DNA of 64,000 bases from Furfurilactobacillus curtus. Lineage in GTDB: Bacteria > Bacillota > Bacilli > Lactobacillales > Lactobacillaceae. Below, piece after piece: positions 51,457-59,984 of this stretch (the stretch's first letter is position 1; each line of letters opens with the position of its first letter). The position numbers were made by a program, and so were the translations under genes. The stretch is from the NCBI RefSeq assembly GCF_045862785.1, contig NZ_BQXO01000006.1:1-64000 (forward strand). Reading direction: 5' to 3'. The notes beneath the pieces are model-generated. The model had not been told where the DNA came from, did not search any database, and saw only the letters and a program-made list of their open reading frames with translations.

Positions 51457-51511
51457 AAAATCGACCTTAAAGGATGCCAGACTTGGCGTCTCTTTAAGGT
51501 CGATTTTAATA
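51457..51511. terminator. strong bidirectional terminator
   Basis: Perfect 16-bp stem AAAATCGACCTTAAAG / CTTTAAGGTCGATTTT (51457-51472 / 51492-51507) with an inner GATGCCA/TTGGCGTC hairpin, between convergent genes. Confidence 0.9.
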
Positions 51512-51533
51512 TAGTTGCAGGATAATTAATAAA

Positions 51534-51905
51534 TTAGTCAGCTGCCACCGGTTCAATTGGTAAGTGCATGCCTTTCCAGCCTTCTAAGGCGCTGGCTAAT
51601 TCAAAAGCTTGATAGCCATTAGAGAGCAAAATTAGCAAGGCAGTTTTACCCAATGTTGTGCCGGCTGTCCAGTCATAAACGACGTAAGTCTTATCTTTAG
51701 GCAGCGTAGCTAGTTGGGCAGTCAAATCTTTGGCGGCAATGGCCCGCGCACCCTTGATTTGATCCTTTTTGATGGCAGCCGGTGCATTACGAATGTCGAG
51801 AACAACGTAGGGAGAATCAGGATCGTCTAAGTGCTCGACGATTTCTTGATGACCAATGTAGAGGCTGAGGTAAGTTTTTAAAAAATCGATTTTTTCATTT
51901 TCCAT
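51534..51905 (-). CDS. rhodanese-like protein without active-site Cys
   Basis: A 123-residue rhodanese domain: SPYVVLDIRNAPAAIKKDQIKGARAI and ...GYQAFELASALEGWKGMHLPI match the fold. The active-site loop, normally V-Y-C-x-x-G-x-x-S, reads VYDWTAGTTLGKTA, so the sulfur-carrying Cys is absent and sulfurtransferase activity is not expected. It sits 2 bp after a MarR gene and may act as a ligand or redox partner of that regulator (inference). Confidence 0.8.
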   Translation of the reverse strand: MENEKIDFLKTYLSLYIGHQEIVEHLDDPDSPYVVLDIRNAPAAIKKDQIKGARAIAAKDLTAQLATLPKDKTYVVYDWTAGTTLGKTALLILLSNGYQAFELASALEGWKGMHLPIEPVAAD

Positions 51906-51907
51906 AA

Positions 51908-52435
51908 TTATGACATCTCCTGTGAGTGAGTTAATGATTGAATACCTTGATCAAGAGTCCCCAGTAACTGGGTGAGCGTGGTGCGATCAGCTGGATTAAG
52001 ACCGGTCATCATCGTATTAACCGTACTAAAATTGTGTGGTAAAAAGGCCGCCAGTTTTTGTTGACCAAGTGAAGTACTTTTTACCACAGTAGCACGTTTG
52101 TCAGCTTGAGATGGTGTTTGAGTCACGAAACCTTGTTTAACGAGAGCATGAACAAGCTTGCTGGTCGTTGCCTTAGTAACACCCAATTTTTCAGCGATGG
52201 TTGAAACACTCAAGCCTTCAGTACCTGCTCGTTTCAAGAACATCAGAATGATGAATTTAGACTCCGATAAATCAAATTGAGCCAAGACGTCATCGTAAGC
52301 GCTTTGTAGGCGTCGAGCGACTTCTTGAAAGCGAAGAAATAAAACGACCGTCTCCGCATCTAGGTTTCCATACTCAGCGTTCATCTCTGTGACCCGATGA
52401 CTCGTTGGCCGATCCTTGAAATCAATGTGATCCAT
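51908..52435 (-). CDS. MarR-family regulator
   Basis: A 175-residue MarR protein: FLRFQEVARRLQSAYDDVLAQFDLSESKFIILMFLKRAGTEGLSVSTIAEKLGVTKATTSKLVHALVKQGFVTQTPSQADKRATVVKSTSLGQQKLAAF contains the winged helix and D-K-R wing. AGGAGG precedes the ATG. The operon (MarR, rhodanese-like) has a consensus promoter overlapped by a palindrome, so autorepression is likely. Confidence 0.88.
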   Translation of the reverse strand: MDHIDFKDRPTSHRVTEMNAEYGNLDAETVVLFLRFQEVARRLQSAYDDVLAQFDLSESKFIILMFLKRAGTEGLSVSTIAEKLGVTKATTSKLVHALVKQGFVTQTPSQADKRATVVKSTSLGQQKLAAFLPHNFSTVNTMMTGLNPADRTTLTQLLGTLDQGIQSLTHSQEMS

Positions 52436-52451
52436 GCAAACCTCCTCGTAA

Positions 52452-52504
52452 TTTAGTTAGCCGGCTGACTAAATGAGTATAAAACTTTTCACTAACCTTG
52501 TCAA
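52452..52504 (-). promoter_or_regulatory. promoter and MarR operator
   Basis: Minus strand TTGACA (52499-52504), 17 bp, TATACT (52476-52481), a near-consensus promoter. TTTAGT-AGCCGGCT-ACTAAA (52452-52473) is a palindrome centred at about the start site, a classic autorepression position. Confidence 0.78.
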
Positions 52505-52656
52505 AATTGCGCAATAAAACTAGTGAGAAGCTTAAGCAGGGCCTTCTAAGCATAAAAACGGGTGAAGCAGCCAGGGTATTAATCAAAGAAAAGATAATAA
52601 ATCACACTTGTCAGTTACCCAATTATTTAATCCTCAGCGACCGCTTGCCGAGATGG

Positions 52657-53409
52657 CTATTGTTGATAAATTTGTTTTAAGGCGTTAATGTCGCCATCAC
52701 TCAAGGCTGTTTTACCTTGATCAATGGGATACATGACTGAGTTTTGATCAGGACTGTGATCTAGACCTAAAGCGTGGCCTAGTTCATGAACCGACACGGA
52801 TAAACTAACTGATTGGTCATAGGTGATATTGAGTTGGGCGGACCCATGATTGATCACCACATCAGAAGCGCCTGGACCAACTTGTTCAATGAGTTGTGGG
52901 CCGCCTTCGCCGAGCTCGATCGAGCCGAGTTGTGCCGCGGTCATTTGCTTGTGGTAGGTGCCGAAGGCCAGTTGATTCTGCAAGTTAGTTCCTTTACCGG
53001 GACGAAGCTTAACGACACCGGTTGCATTGTAAAGTTTAACGGCTTGCTCAAATACGGTGTGAACATTATTCGGCGTGCCGGTGTCGTAGTGATAATAATA
53101 CGTTGAACTTATTTTCTTGCCTTGCATAATTGGTAAGATTGGCGTCGCGTTAACTGCACTGGTGGCTGAATGGTTAACTGCGACGGAACTTTGTTTAGTC
53201 GTTGACTGGCTGGTGGCCTGAGAGGTCGAGCGAATCGATGGTTCATTGAGTTGCGTGATTTCTAGACGGGCATTTTGATAAAGCTGATTGAGTCGTTGTT
53301 GCCACGCATTACGTGTCACTTGCGGAATTGGGCTATGGGGGTTACCAAATAAAAAGGCGCCGGCAGCCAAAATAATCATGAAACTGATAAAGCCGCGATG
53401 TTGGTGCAT
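52657..53409 (-). CDS. secreted matrixin-like zinc metalloprotease
   Basis: A 250-residue protein with an N-terminal signal/anchor (GFISFMIILAAGAFLFG, about 6-22), a Ser/Thr/Gln-rich linker (about 55-90), then a metzincin domain. The zinc motif HELGHALGLDH (208-218, HExxHxxGxxH) and the Met-turn SVMYP (about 225-229) are intact. This peptidase M10-like fold is typical of extracellular proteases of lactobacilli; the substrate is unknown. GGAGG lies 7 bases before the ATG. No partner genes. The 221 bp after it (toward 52436) show no other gene. Confidence 0.87.
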   Translation of the reverse strand: MHQHRGFISFMIILAAGAFLFGNPHSPIPQVTRNAWQQRLNQLYQNARLEITQLNEPSIRSTSQATSQSTTKQSSVAVNHSATSAVNATPILPIMQGKKISSTYYYHYDTGTPNNVHTVFEQAVKLYNATGVVKLRPGKGTNLQNQLAFGTYHKQMTAAQLGSIELGEGGPQLIEQVGPGASDVVINHGSAQLNITYDQSVSLSVSVHELGHALGLDHSPDQNSVMYPIDQGKTALSDGDINALKQIYQQ

Positions 53410-53596
53410 AAATAATCCTCCAGAAAATTTCTACCAAGTTTAACGCTTGGTTCAATTAAACGGGCATTAGTTACTTCAATGTGATAAAAAATTAAGTGTC
53501 ATTGTTAGCTGGAAGGGTAGCTATTTAAACGACCGGGTCTGATGATTCATTATTGAGGTCAATATGGTAGAATAGCTTTAAACTTAATCGAAAATT

Positions 53597-53685
53597 GTCA
53601 CTAGGGGCGCTATTTGCTGAGATGGGTTAAAACCCGGTCCCTTTGAACCTGATCTAGTTAACACTAGCGGAGGAAAGTGGCTGAC
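53597..53685 (+). ncRNA. TPP riboswitch (THI element)
   Basis: ACTAGGGGCGC...GCTGAGATGGG...ACCCGGTCCCTTTGAACCTGATCTAGTTAACACTAGCGGAGGAAAGTGG contains the conserved thi-box pieces CTGAGA, ACCTGATC and GCGGAGGAAAGT in order with P1 closing. It controls thiW: with thiamine pyrophosphate bound, the downstream terminator should form and expression stops. Confidence 0.93.
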
Positions 53686-53716
53686 GTGTCGTGAGTTCTG
53701 TAAGTAACGGCAAGCT

Positions 53717-53744
53717 GGCCCTTTCTGTCTGGAAGGGCTTTTTT
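53717..53744 (+). terminator. TPP-controlled attenuator terminator
   Basis: GCCCTT / AAGGGC stem followed by TTTTTT, about 30 nt after the riboswitch core and before the thiW start, the expected expression platform. Confidence 0.85.
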
Positions 53745-53799
53745 GGTGGCTAAGATTAGATTAATTGTTGTTGTCACTAAAGCAAGCGAGGACTGTTAT

Positions 53800-54306
53800 A
53801 TGCAACGAGGCGTTCAATTACGCAAAGGGTTATTCACCATCTTTAGTAGTCTGATTGGATTAGTTTTATCCACCATTGTCGTATTTCCCAATATGGCCCC
53901 GTTCCAACACATGGTTGATGTTATCTTGGCAATTTTAGTCGGGCCAGTTTACGCGACGGCGGCCGCCATCATTGTTGGTTTGATTCGCATGTTACTTGAA
54001 GGACGACCAGCGGTTGCCGTTACAAGTATTTTAGTCGGACCATTGCTGGCTTGGCTCGCATATCGGATATTTAATCGGTCGACGCTGGCCGCTGCATTTG
54101 GTGAGACACTCGGTGTCGGCTTATTTGGCGCAATGATTTCTTTTGTCGTGATGCAGGTCGGTTATGGTTTGAAATTACCCAGTTTCTGGTTTTATGTCCC
54201 ATATTTCACGCCATCGGCTCTTGTTGGCAGCCTATTGGGTGCCTTCGTTGTTAAAGCATTACGCCAGTTGACGATGATTAAAAAAAGCGATTTTTTAGAT
54301 AAATGA
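53800..54306 (+). CDS. thiW: thiamine-precursor ECF transporter S component ThiW
   Basis: A 168-residue membrane protein with five or six helices and the ThiW pattern (NMAPFQHMVDVILAILVGPVYATAAAIIVGLIRMLLEGRPAVAVTSILVGPLLAWLAYR). It captures a thiazole-type thiamine precursor and works with the shared EcfAAT module, which is not in this window. I place the start at ATG 53800 (GCGAGG upstream); the open frame from 53743 overlaps the attenuator and cannot be the real start. Regulated by the TPP riboswitch. Confidence 0.9.
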   Translation: MQRGVQLRKGLFTIFSSLIGLVLSTIVVFPNMAPFQHMVDVILAILVGPVYATAAAIIVGLIRMLLEGRPAVAVTSILVGPLLAWLAYRIFNRSTLAAAFGETLGVGLFGAMISFVVMQVGYGLKLPSFWFYVPYFTPSALVGSLLGAFVVKALRQLTMIKKSDFLDK

Positions 54307-54426
54307 TGAAAATAGTAATACTTATAGAGCAACACCATTGAATGGGTTTCTCGAGTTGAATCACCTAACCATAAGACCGATAATCATAGTGAGTTGAAAT
54401 TAACGCAGAAAGCGAAGGAAATTCAA

Positions 54427-55467
54427 ATGAAATCGACAATGTTTATGGAACCCGGGAAAGTTGCGATTGAAAATATTGACCGGCCAACAATTCAAGCGCC
54501 GGACGATGTTATTTTGCATGTGGTTAGAACTTGTGTCTGTGGTTCAGATCTATGGGCTTACCGTGGTTTGGAAGATAAACCTCACCATTCAGAAAATGGC
54601 GGTCATGAGGCACTAGGAATCGTCGAAGCAGTCGGCGATAAGATCACAACTGTTAAACCAGGTGATTTTGTCATCGCCCCATTTACACATGGTTGTGGCC
54701 ATTGTGCGGCCTGTCGAGCAGGCTTTGATGGTGATTGTCAAAGCCACACGGACAATTTTAGTCATGGCGTGCAAGCTGAGTATGTTCGGTTTGAACATGG
54801 CGAATGGGCCTTGGTTAAAGTTCCTGGTCAACCCGTAGATTACAGTGAAGCGATGCTTGATTCATTATTGACGTTAGCAGACGTGATGGCGACTGGCTAT
54901 CACGCCGCCCGGGTGGCCAATGTCCAAGCCGGCGACACAGTTGTCGTTGTAGGTGACGGCGCGGTTGGCTTATGTGGTGTTATTGCTGCCCAGATGCGTG
55001 GGGCCAAACGAATTATTGCGTTAAGCCGCCACGAAGATCGACAACAATTAGCCACTGAATTTGGCGCAACCGACATTGTTGCTAGTCGGGGTGATGAGGC
55101 TGTTAGCGAAGTACTGGCGTTAACGAATGGGGCCGGTGCTGACGCAGTCTTGGAGTGTGTTGGTACTGAATTGTCTAATGAAACAGCGATGCAAGTTTGC
55201 CGCCCCGGAGGCATTGTCGGACGTGTTGGCCTGCCTCATGAACCTAAAATGGATATGTCTAGTTCTTTCTATAATAACCGAATTATCGCTGGGGGCCCGG
55301 CATCCGTGACCACGTATGATAAGTCAGTTCTCTTAAAGGCCGTTTTAGATGGGCAGATCCATCCGGGTAGAGTGTTTACAAAGCGGTTTGGATTAGATGA
55401 GATTGATGCAGGTTATCAGGCAATGACCAATCGAGAAGCAATCAAATCTTTAATCGTTGTCGATTAA
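54427..55467 (+). CDS. zinc-dependent alcohol dehydrogenase
   Basis: A 346-residue medium-chain dehydrogenase. Catalytic zinc Cys in CVCGSDLW, NGGHEALGIVEAVG with the Gly-His-Glu motif, structural zinc site CGHCAACRAGFDGDC (C-x2-C-x2-C-x7-C), and NAD-binding VVGDGAVGLCGV. Similar to IMP-dehydrogenase-like alcohol dehydrogenases; the substrate is unknown. Start at ATG 54427 (GAAGGAA upstream). Confidence 0.9.
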   Translation: MKSTMFMEPGKVAIENIDRPTIQAPDDVILHVVRTCVCGSDLWAYRGLEDKPHHSENGGHEALGIVEAVGDKITTVKPGDFVIAPFTHGCGHCAACRAGFDGDCQSHTDNFSHGVQAEYVRFEHGEWALVKVPGQPVDYSEAMLDSLLTLADVMATGYHAARVANVQAGDTVVVVGDGAVGLCGVIAAQMRGAKRIIALSRHEDRQQLATEFGATDIVASRGDEAVSEVLALTNGAGADAVLECVGTELSNETAMQVCRPGGIVGRVGLPHEPKMDMSSSFYNNRIIAGGPASVTTYDKSVLLKAVLDGQIHPGRVFTKRFGLDEIDAGYQAMTNREAIKSLIVVD

Positions 55468-55575
55468 TTGCATACTAATTATGGATAAACAGGTTTGTCA
55501 TCGTAAAGTCGGCTAGCGAAGAAGCCCTTAAGCCTCGCTAGGCGATAGATAAAACCCTTTATTGATTTTCCAATC

Positions 55576-55615
55576 AAAAGAAACCCATTTCCTTGCTGGA
55601 AGGTGGGTTTCTTTT
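55576..55615. terminator. terminator between convergent genes
   Basis: Perfect 12-bp stem AAAAGAAACCCA / TGGGTTTCTTTT with A/T-rich flanks. A weaker inverted repeat CTAGCGA/TCGCTAG lies about 40 bp upstream. Confidence 0.85.
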
Positions 55616-55667
55616 AGGTTCTGCTTCATTTACTAATTCATCCAGATCAACTGTCACCATCTGCAGT

Positions 55668-55943
55668 TTAATGATCGAGTAAATTAGCTTTCCGTGTTTT
55701 ATAATCTTCGTCGCTGACATTACCCTTGGCGTATTCTTCATCCAAGATTTCAAGCGCTGATTTATAGTTGCCATAATGGTGAGCATCGCCGTGATGGTGC
55801 CGCGGATTCCAACCAAAGAACATGTGACCAAGCCACATGAGTGCGAAGATAAACATAAAGAGAAAGAACGGAATCATCATAAAATTCCACCAGCCAAAAC
55901 CACCATTCATCATTGGAAACATCCACGCGTGCGACATCATCAT
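55668..55943 (-). CDS. SHOCT-domain small membrane protein
   Basis: A 91-residue protein: Met/Trp-rich N-terminus, one membrane helix (MIPFFLFMFIFALMWLGHMFF, about 23-43), a His-rich stretch (PRHHHGDAHHYGN) and a C-terminal SHOCT motif ALEILDEEYAKGNVSDEDYKTRKANLL. The His cluster might bind metal. Function unknown. GAGGTAATTA precedes the ATG. Confidence 0.82.
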   Translation of the reverse strand: MMMSHAWMFPMMNGGFGWWNFMMIPFFLFMFIFALMWLGHMFFGWNPRHHHGDAHHYGNYKSALEILDEEYAKGNVSDEDYKTRKANLLDH

Positions 55944-56120
55944 TAATTACCTCGTTTGATTTAAATAAACTGATTTTGACAGACAGTATACGCTCTTTTC
56001 GATGGTTCGACGAAGATTACGGCTTTTAAATTTTGACCACTTGATTGGGGCGTATACGTTGAATTCATTTTGCGGGACGTTTACGATGACGATACAATTA
56101 CTTTTAAAAAGAGGTTAATT

Positions 56121-57068
56121 ATGAAAGCAGCTGTTTTAAATGCTTATGGACAAGTACCCCAATATCAAGATTTTCCAGCTCCAACACCACAAAACGATAA
56201 TGAAATTTTGGTTCGACCTAAGGCGGCATCGATTAAGCAATTAGATATCATCAAAGCCGCAGGTAAACACTATACGAATTTTGATCCACTACCAGCAGTG
56301 ATGGGGATGGATGGCGTTGCCCAGTTGAATGATGATGTATTGGTGTACGCAAATGGCGTGACCGGTATGATGGCCGAACAGGCGATAATTGATAAACGCA
56401 CAATGTTGCCGCTACCAGATGGCTTGGACATAGCGGTCGCGGCATCGATCCCTAATACGTTATCTGGATCCGATGGCGCTTTAACCATTCAAGGAAAAAT
56501 CAAATCCGGTGATGTCGTCTTGGTTAATGGAGCAACTGGTGCGACTGGTACGATGGCTGTGCAGATGGCCAAGTATCGTGGCGCTAGTTTTGTCATTGCC
56601 ACTGGTCGTAATGAAGCGACTTTGGCTGAGCTCCGGCAGCATGGCGCCGATGCGACAATTAATTTGCAGCAAGACGATGAACTTGTTAAAGCTGATTTGA
56701 AACAAATATATGCCCAAAGTCCAATTGACTTGGTTGTTGACTATTTGTGGGGTCGGCCCGCAGAATTGATTTTATCAACTTTTGGTGAATTACAATTGAG
56801 TGTACCAGTGCGTTATGTTAGCATCGGTCAAATGGCAGGAGCGACGATTACGTTGCCTTCACAATTATTGCGCAGTCGTAATGTGACATTAGTTGGGTCT
56901 GGCATCGGGAGCATTCCAGCTCCAATCTTACATGATTATCTGCAAAAGACGCTGCCAGAAATTTTTGATTATGCTGCGGCCGGACATCTTTATCTACAGC
57001 CAAAGGTGGCTTCATTGAATCAAGTGGCGCAAGTATGGTCAAAAGGGCAAAGTGTACTGGAAATGTGA
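56121..57068 (+). CDS. zinc-independent quinone-reductase-like dehydrogenase
   Basis: A 315-residue medium-chain dehydrogenase without the zinc Cys cluster: N-terminal KAAVLNAYGQVP, NAD(P)-binding VLVNGATGATGTMAVQMAKYRGA (about 133-155). Resembles QOR/YhdH-type enone reductases; the substrate is unknown. Start at ATG 56121 (AAGAGGT upstream). Confidence 0.85.
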   Translation: MKAAVLNAYGQVPQYQDFPAPTPQNDNEILVRPKAASIKQLDIIKAAGKHYTNFDPLPAVMGMDGVAQLNDDVLVYANGVTGMMAEQAIIDKRTMLPLPDGLDIAVAASIPNTLSGSDGALTIQGKIKSGDVVLVNGATGATGTMAVQMAKYRGASFVIATGRNEATLAELRQHGADATINLQQDDELVKADLKQIYAQSPIDLVVDYLWGRPAELILSTFGELQLSVPVRYVSIGQMAGATITLPSQLLRSRNVTLVGSGIGSIPAPILHDYLQKTLPEIFDYAAAGHLYLQPKVASLNQVAQVWSKGQSVLEM

Positions 57069-57100
57069 CTAATGGACTCATAAATTAAATAGACTTGGTG

Positions 57101-57147
57101 AGATCTGCTCGCGATGATTAGAGATAACGTGCGAGTAGATCTTTTTA
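57101..57147 (+). terminator. intrinsic terminator
   Basis: AGATCTGCTCGC / GCGAGTAGATCT stem, then TTTTT. Confidence 0.88.
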
Positions 57148-57322
57148 TAACTAAAAAGGAATATTTTTTGTCAAGTAAGTGTAATCGTTAAGTGATGCTA
57201 TTTAGGAAAACCACTGATATAATAATTATCTATAGCTAGAATTAATTTATTTGTTAAACATAATTTATATGTGAAAATATTTCGATGATGCGAGTCTGAT
57301 TTGTGAGGTTGTGGTTGTCTTG

Positions 57323-58132
57323 ATGAATTTAGTAATTGAATTAACTGAACTTGCGATTGTTTTCTTAGGAATCTCGGCTACGACTGTTGGAATCGTATTC
57401 TTTCGAACACGTCGACGCGTCAATCGCTACTATGACGATAAAAAGCTGCGGTATTTTATCCAACAACAGGTAGATTATCAGCATCGGGTGACTGGATATG
57501 AATGTTTATTACGACAACAAAACCAAGCCAATGAGTGGGTGTTACCACAAGATCTGGAACACGTCCCTTTACAACGGGTCATTACGTTATTGACTGAGAC
57601 CTTTGACCATTTGCCAGACACTGATCCAGAACTTTACTTATCGATTAATTTATCTTGCGAACAAATTATGAGTCCAGAATTTGACTATTTTGTACGCTGG
57701 GCGGTTAGTAAAATTGCACCATTTCATTTGGCGATTGAATTTCATGCAAATCGACGACCATTTTGGTTGCAACGGCGTCATTTTCGACAAAAAATTACGG
57801 CGGCGCGAGCGGCTGAAGCTAAGTTTGTGGTGGATAACGTCGGGTCTGATAAACACGAACTTCGGCGGATCAAGTGGTTATTACCAGTGGTCGATATGAT
57901 TAAATGTCCAATGGCTCAATTTCGAAAATCAACTCCTGAAATTTGGTTGGATCTAAACTTACAATTTTGGAATCGACTGACACAAGAGCACCACATCGAG
58001 TTGGTTTTAACCGGCATTGAAAGTAAACAGGATGAAGCATTAGCCACACAGCTTAAAATTAAATTACGTCAAGGATACCTATTTGACCGTCCCCGTGATA
58101 TTCAACAACCTATGAAAGGAACAAATCAGTGA
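57323..58132 (+). CDS. membrane-anchored degenerate EAL-domain protein
   Basis: About 269 residues: one N-terminal helix (AIVFLGISATTVGIVFF, about 11-27), then an EAL domain. The motif positions read GYECLLR (Glu kept), SINLS (Asn kept), AIEFH (Glu kept), VDNVGSD (second Asp of DDFG replaced by Asn), MIKCPM (Lys kept), LTGIES (the Glu of AEGVE is Thr) and RQGYLFDRP (Gln kept). Loss of two metal or catalytic residues with retention of the ligand pocket suggests a c-di-GMP receptor, not an active phosphodiesterase. The start is uncertain (GTG 57311, TTG 57320 or ATG 57323). First gene of the c-di-GMP/polysaccharide operon. Confidence 0.78.
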   Translation: MNLVIELTELAIVFLGISATTVGIVFFRTRRRVNRYYDDKKLRYFIQQQVDYQHRVTGYECLLRQQNQANEWVLPQDLEHVPLQRVITLLTETFDHLPDTDPELYLSINLSCEQIMSPEFDYFVRWAVSKIAPFHLAIEFHANRRPFWLQRRHFRQKITAARAAEAKFVVDNVGSDKHELRRIKWLLPVVDMIKCPMAQFRKSTPEIWLDLNLQFWNRLTQEHHIELVLTGIESKQDEALATQLKIKLRQGYLFDRPRDIQQPMKGTNQ

Positions 58133-58623
58133 AAGAAAATCAGCGACAACAACTTTACACAGACGCTTATTTTGAGCGTGGACATTGGGGATTAAAGATT
58201 TGCCAAACTTTGGTTGCAGTGCTGGGCTGGTTGATTGTGTTATCCCCATTAGTGTTAATGGTCATCAGCGCTATTAGCTTTTATCAGCCCACTTGGTGGC
58301 CATGGTGGCATTTACAATTAGCTCAGCGAGAAATGCTTTATTATGCGGTTGTGCTAGGGTTTATCTTTGTGTTGGTCGGCATTTTTACGGTTTCCATGAC
58401 ACTCATTCAAAATCGCAAACGGCAACAATTGGTGGAGCAGTGGCCAACGTTTGATCCATTAAACCAGCAACGTCGCAAGGTTGAATTAAATGCGTTTATG
58501 ACAAAACGTTTTGGTTCATTAGAAGCGCGACATGCGGTTCGTCAGTATACGGTTAAACCAGAACAAAATTTGGCCACTGATCAAATTCAACAACTTTTTC
58601 ATCAACAACATTTGGGAAAATAA
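58129..58623 (+). CDS. PgaD-like accessory subunit of a polysaccharide synthase
   Basis: A 164-residue protein with two membrane helices (about 26-54 and 70-94) and a cytoplasmic C-terminal tail, directly before a PgaC-like glycosyltransferase. Size, topology and position match PgaD, the small subunit that with PgaC forms a c-di-GMP-activated poly-GlcNAc synthase in Escherichia coli. Sequence identity could not be checked. GTG start in a 4-bp overlap with the EAL gene; AAAGGA upstream. Confidence 0.6.
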   Translation: MKENQRQQLYTDAYFERGHWGLKICQTLVAVLGWLIVLSPLVLMVISAISFYQPTWWPWWHLQLAQREMLYYAVVLGFIFVLVGIFTVSMTLIQNRKRQQLVEQWPTFDPLNQQRRKVELNAFMTKRFGSLEARHAVRQYTVKPEQNLATDQIQQLFHQQHLGK

Positions 58624-58639
58624 TCTCGGGGGAATTGGC

Positions 58640-59767
58640 TTGCACGAAAACGTTTGGCAAATCTTATTTTTAATTTTATGTCTTTATCCAATCATTGGTG
58701 CCTTTTTTTGGTTTTGGGGCGCGATGGCCTATCGTTTTTTGAAGACGAATAAACGAGATTTAGATTGGCATGAATTATCAATGGATCAGCAACCTTATAT
58801 CACGATCATGATTCCAGCCCACAATGAAGAAGTGATGATTAAAGATACAATCTCTTATCTGTTTGATCAATTAAATTATCAACAATTTGAAATTCTTGTC
58901 TTAAATGATGGGTCGACGGATCAAACGGCGGCCATTTTAACGCAATTGCAAACAAAATATGACCGATTACGTGTCATTAACATTGAGAAAAACAAGGGCA
59001 AGGCACATGCGTTTAATATTGGGATGTTCTTTGCTAAGGGGGACTATATTTTAAGTAACGATGCTGATACTATTCCTGAACCGGATGCGCTAATGAAGTA
59101 TATGAATTTTTTCATTCACGATCAGGATTTAAATACGGCCGCTGTTACGGCAAATATGGATGTTCAAAATCGCTCAACGTTATTAGGTAAATCACAAACA
59201 GTTGAATTTTCAAGTATTGTGGGTGTGATTAAGCGCAGTCAGTCAGCAATTAATGATTCAATGTATGCTTATAGCGGCGCCAATACGATGTATCGTAAAG
59301 ACACTTTAATTGAAGTCGGCGGGTTTCGACAAAATCGGGCAACAGAAGACATCAGTATTGCTTGGGATCATCAAGAGCATGGAACAGTACCGCGTTTTGC
59401 CCCTGAAATTATTTTTCATATGAACGTTCCAGAAACTATCGGAGACCTTTTTAAACAGCGCAAACGTTGGGCACAAGGTGGAACCGAAGTCTGGTTAACC
59501 AATTTACCAAGTTTCTTGCGGCATCCGATACAACATCGTTATCAGTTTTCAATGTTTATCGATTCAACGTTATCAGTTATTTGGTCGTTTTTCTTTGTTG
59601 GGTCAACGATTGCCTTTGTTGGACAACTTACGGTGGCCTTGGGGCGTGGTGACCGATCACAAGTAGTTAATTTGTTCTTGTTAGCTGGTATTTTTATTGG
59701 TTTTGAATTGATTGCGGGTTTATTTCAGTTAATTACAGCATTAATCTGTGGATCACAGTGGCGCTAA
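58640..59767 (+). CDS. PgaC/IcaA-like processive glycosyltransferase (GT2), C-terminus frameshifted
   Basis: 375 residues as read. An N-terminal helix (about 7-29), the GT2 nucleotide-binding PAHNEE and LNDGSTDQT, NDADT (DxD, about 134-138), RATEDISIAWDHQ (TED) and QRKRWAQGG (QxxRW), then two membrane helices. This is the pattern of synthases of beta-1,6-linked or related polysaccharides. TTG start after CGGGGGAA. The frame ends with CGC-TAA at 59765; removing one T gives CGC-AAA-TTG, which continues into the membrane segments encoded from 59766 to 59939, to a total near the usual ~430 residues. Read as annotated it lacks the final membrane helices; a sequencing error is possible. Confidence 0.85.
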   Translation: MHENVWQILFLILCLYPIIGAFFWFWGAMAYRFLKTNKRDLDWHELSMDQQPYITIMIPAHNEEVMIKDTISYLFDQLNYQQFEILVLNDGSTDQTAAILTQLQTKYDRLRVINIEKNKGKAHAFNIGMFFAKGDYILSNDADTIPEPDALMKYMNFFIHDQDLNTAAVTANMDVQNRSTLLGKSQTVEFSSIVGVIKRSQSAINDSMYAYSGANTMYRKDTLIEVGGFRQNRATEDISIAWDHQEHGTVPRFAPEIIFHMNVPETIGDLFKQRKRWAQGGTEVWLTNLPSFLRHPIQHRYQFSMFIDSTLSVIWSFFFVGSTIAFVGQLTVALGRGDRSQVVNLFLLAGIFIGFELIAGLFQLITALICGSQWR

Positions 59768-59939
59768 ATTGAAATACCTATTATTTGTGCCATTATATAT
59801 GCTGTTTTATTGGCTGGTAAATCCGCTAACTGTGATTACAACGTTTGTACCCGCTGTAAAAACAATCATGGGTTTGGGGTCTGGCACTTGGGTAAGCCCC
59901 AAACGCCAACAGCTGGCTCACAAATCAGAGAATTCCTAG
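59748..59939 (+). pseudogene. out-of-frame C-terminal segment of the glycosyltransferase
   Basis: In the frame that begins at 59766 the sequence reads KLKYLLFVPLYMLFYWLVNPLTVITTFVPAVKTIMGLGSGTWVSPKRQ, two membrane helices and a basic end as at the C-terminus of PgaC/IcaA-like synthases. There is no ribosome site of its own. It becomes contiguous with the glycosyltransferase after a one-base correction at 59765. Confidence 0.7.
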
Positions 59940-59984
59940 AAACGAGTCGTTAGCACAGCATGTCATAAAAGCAGGGAGTTACTG

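Noticed and set aside
53743..53799. Longer thiW starting at 53743
   Set aside because: The GTG at 53743 lies in the T-tract of the TPP-controlled terminator, and a clear ribosome site precedes the ATG at 53800.
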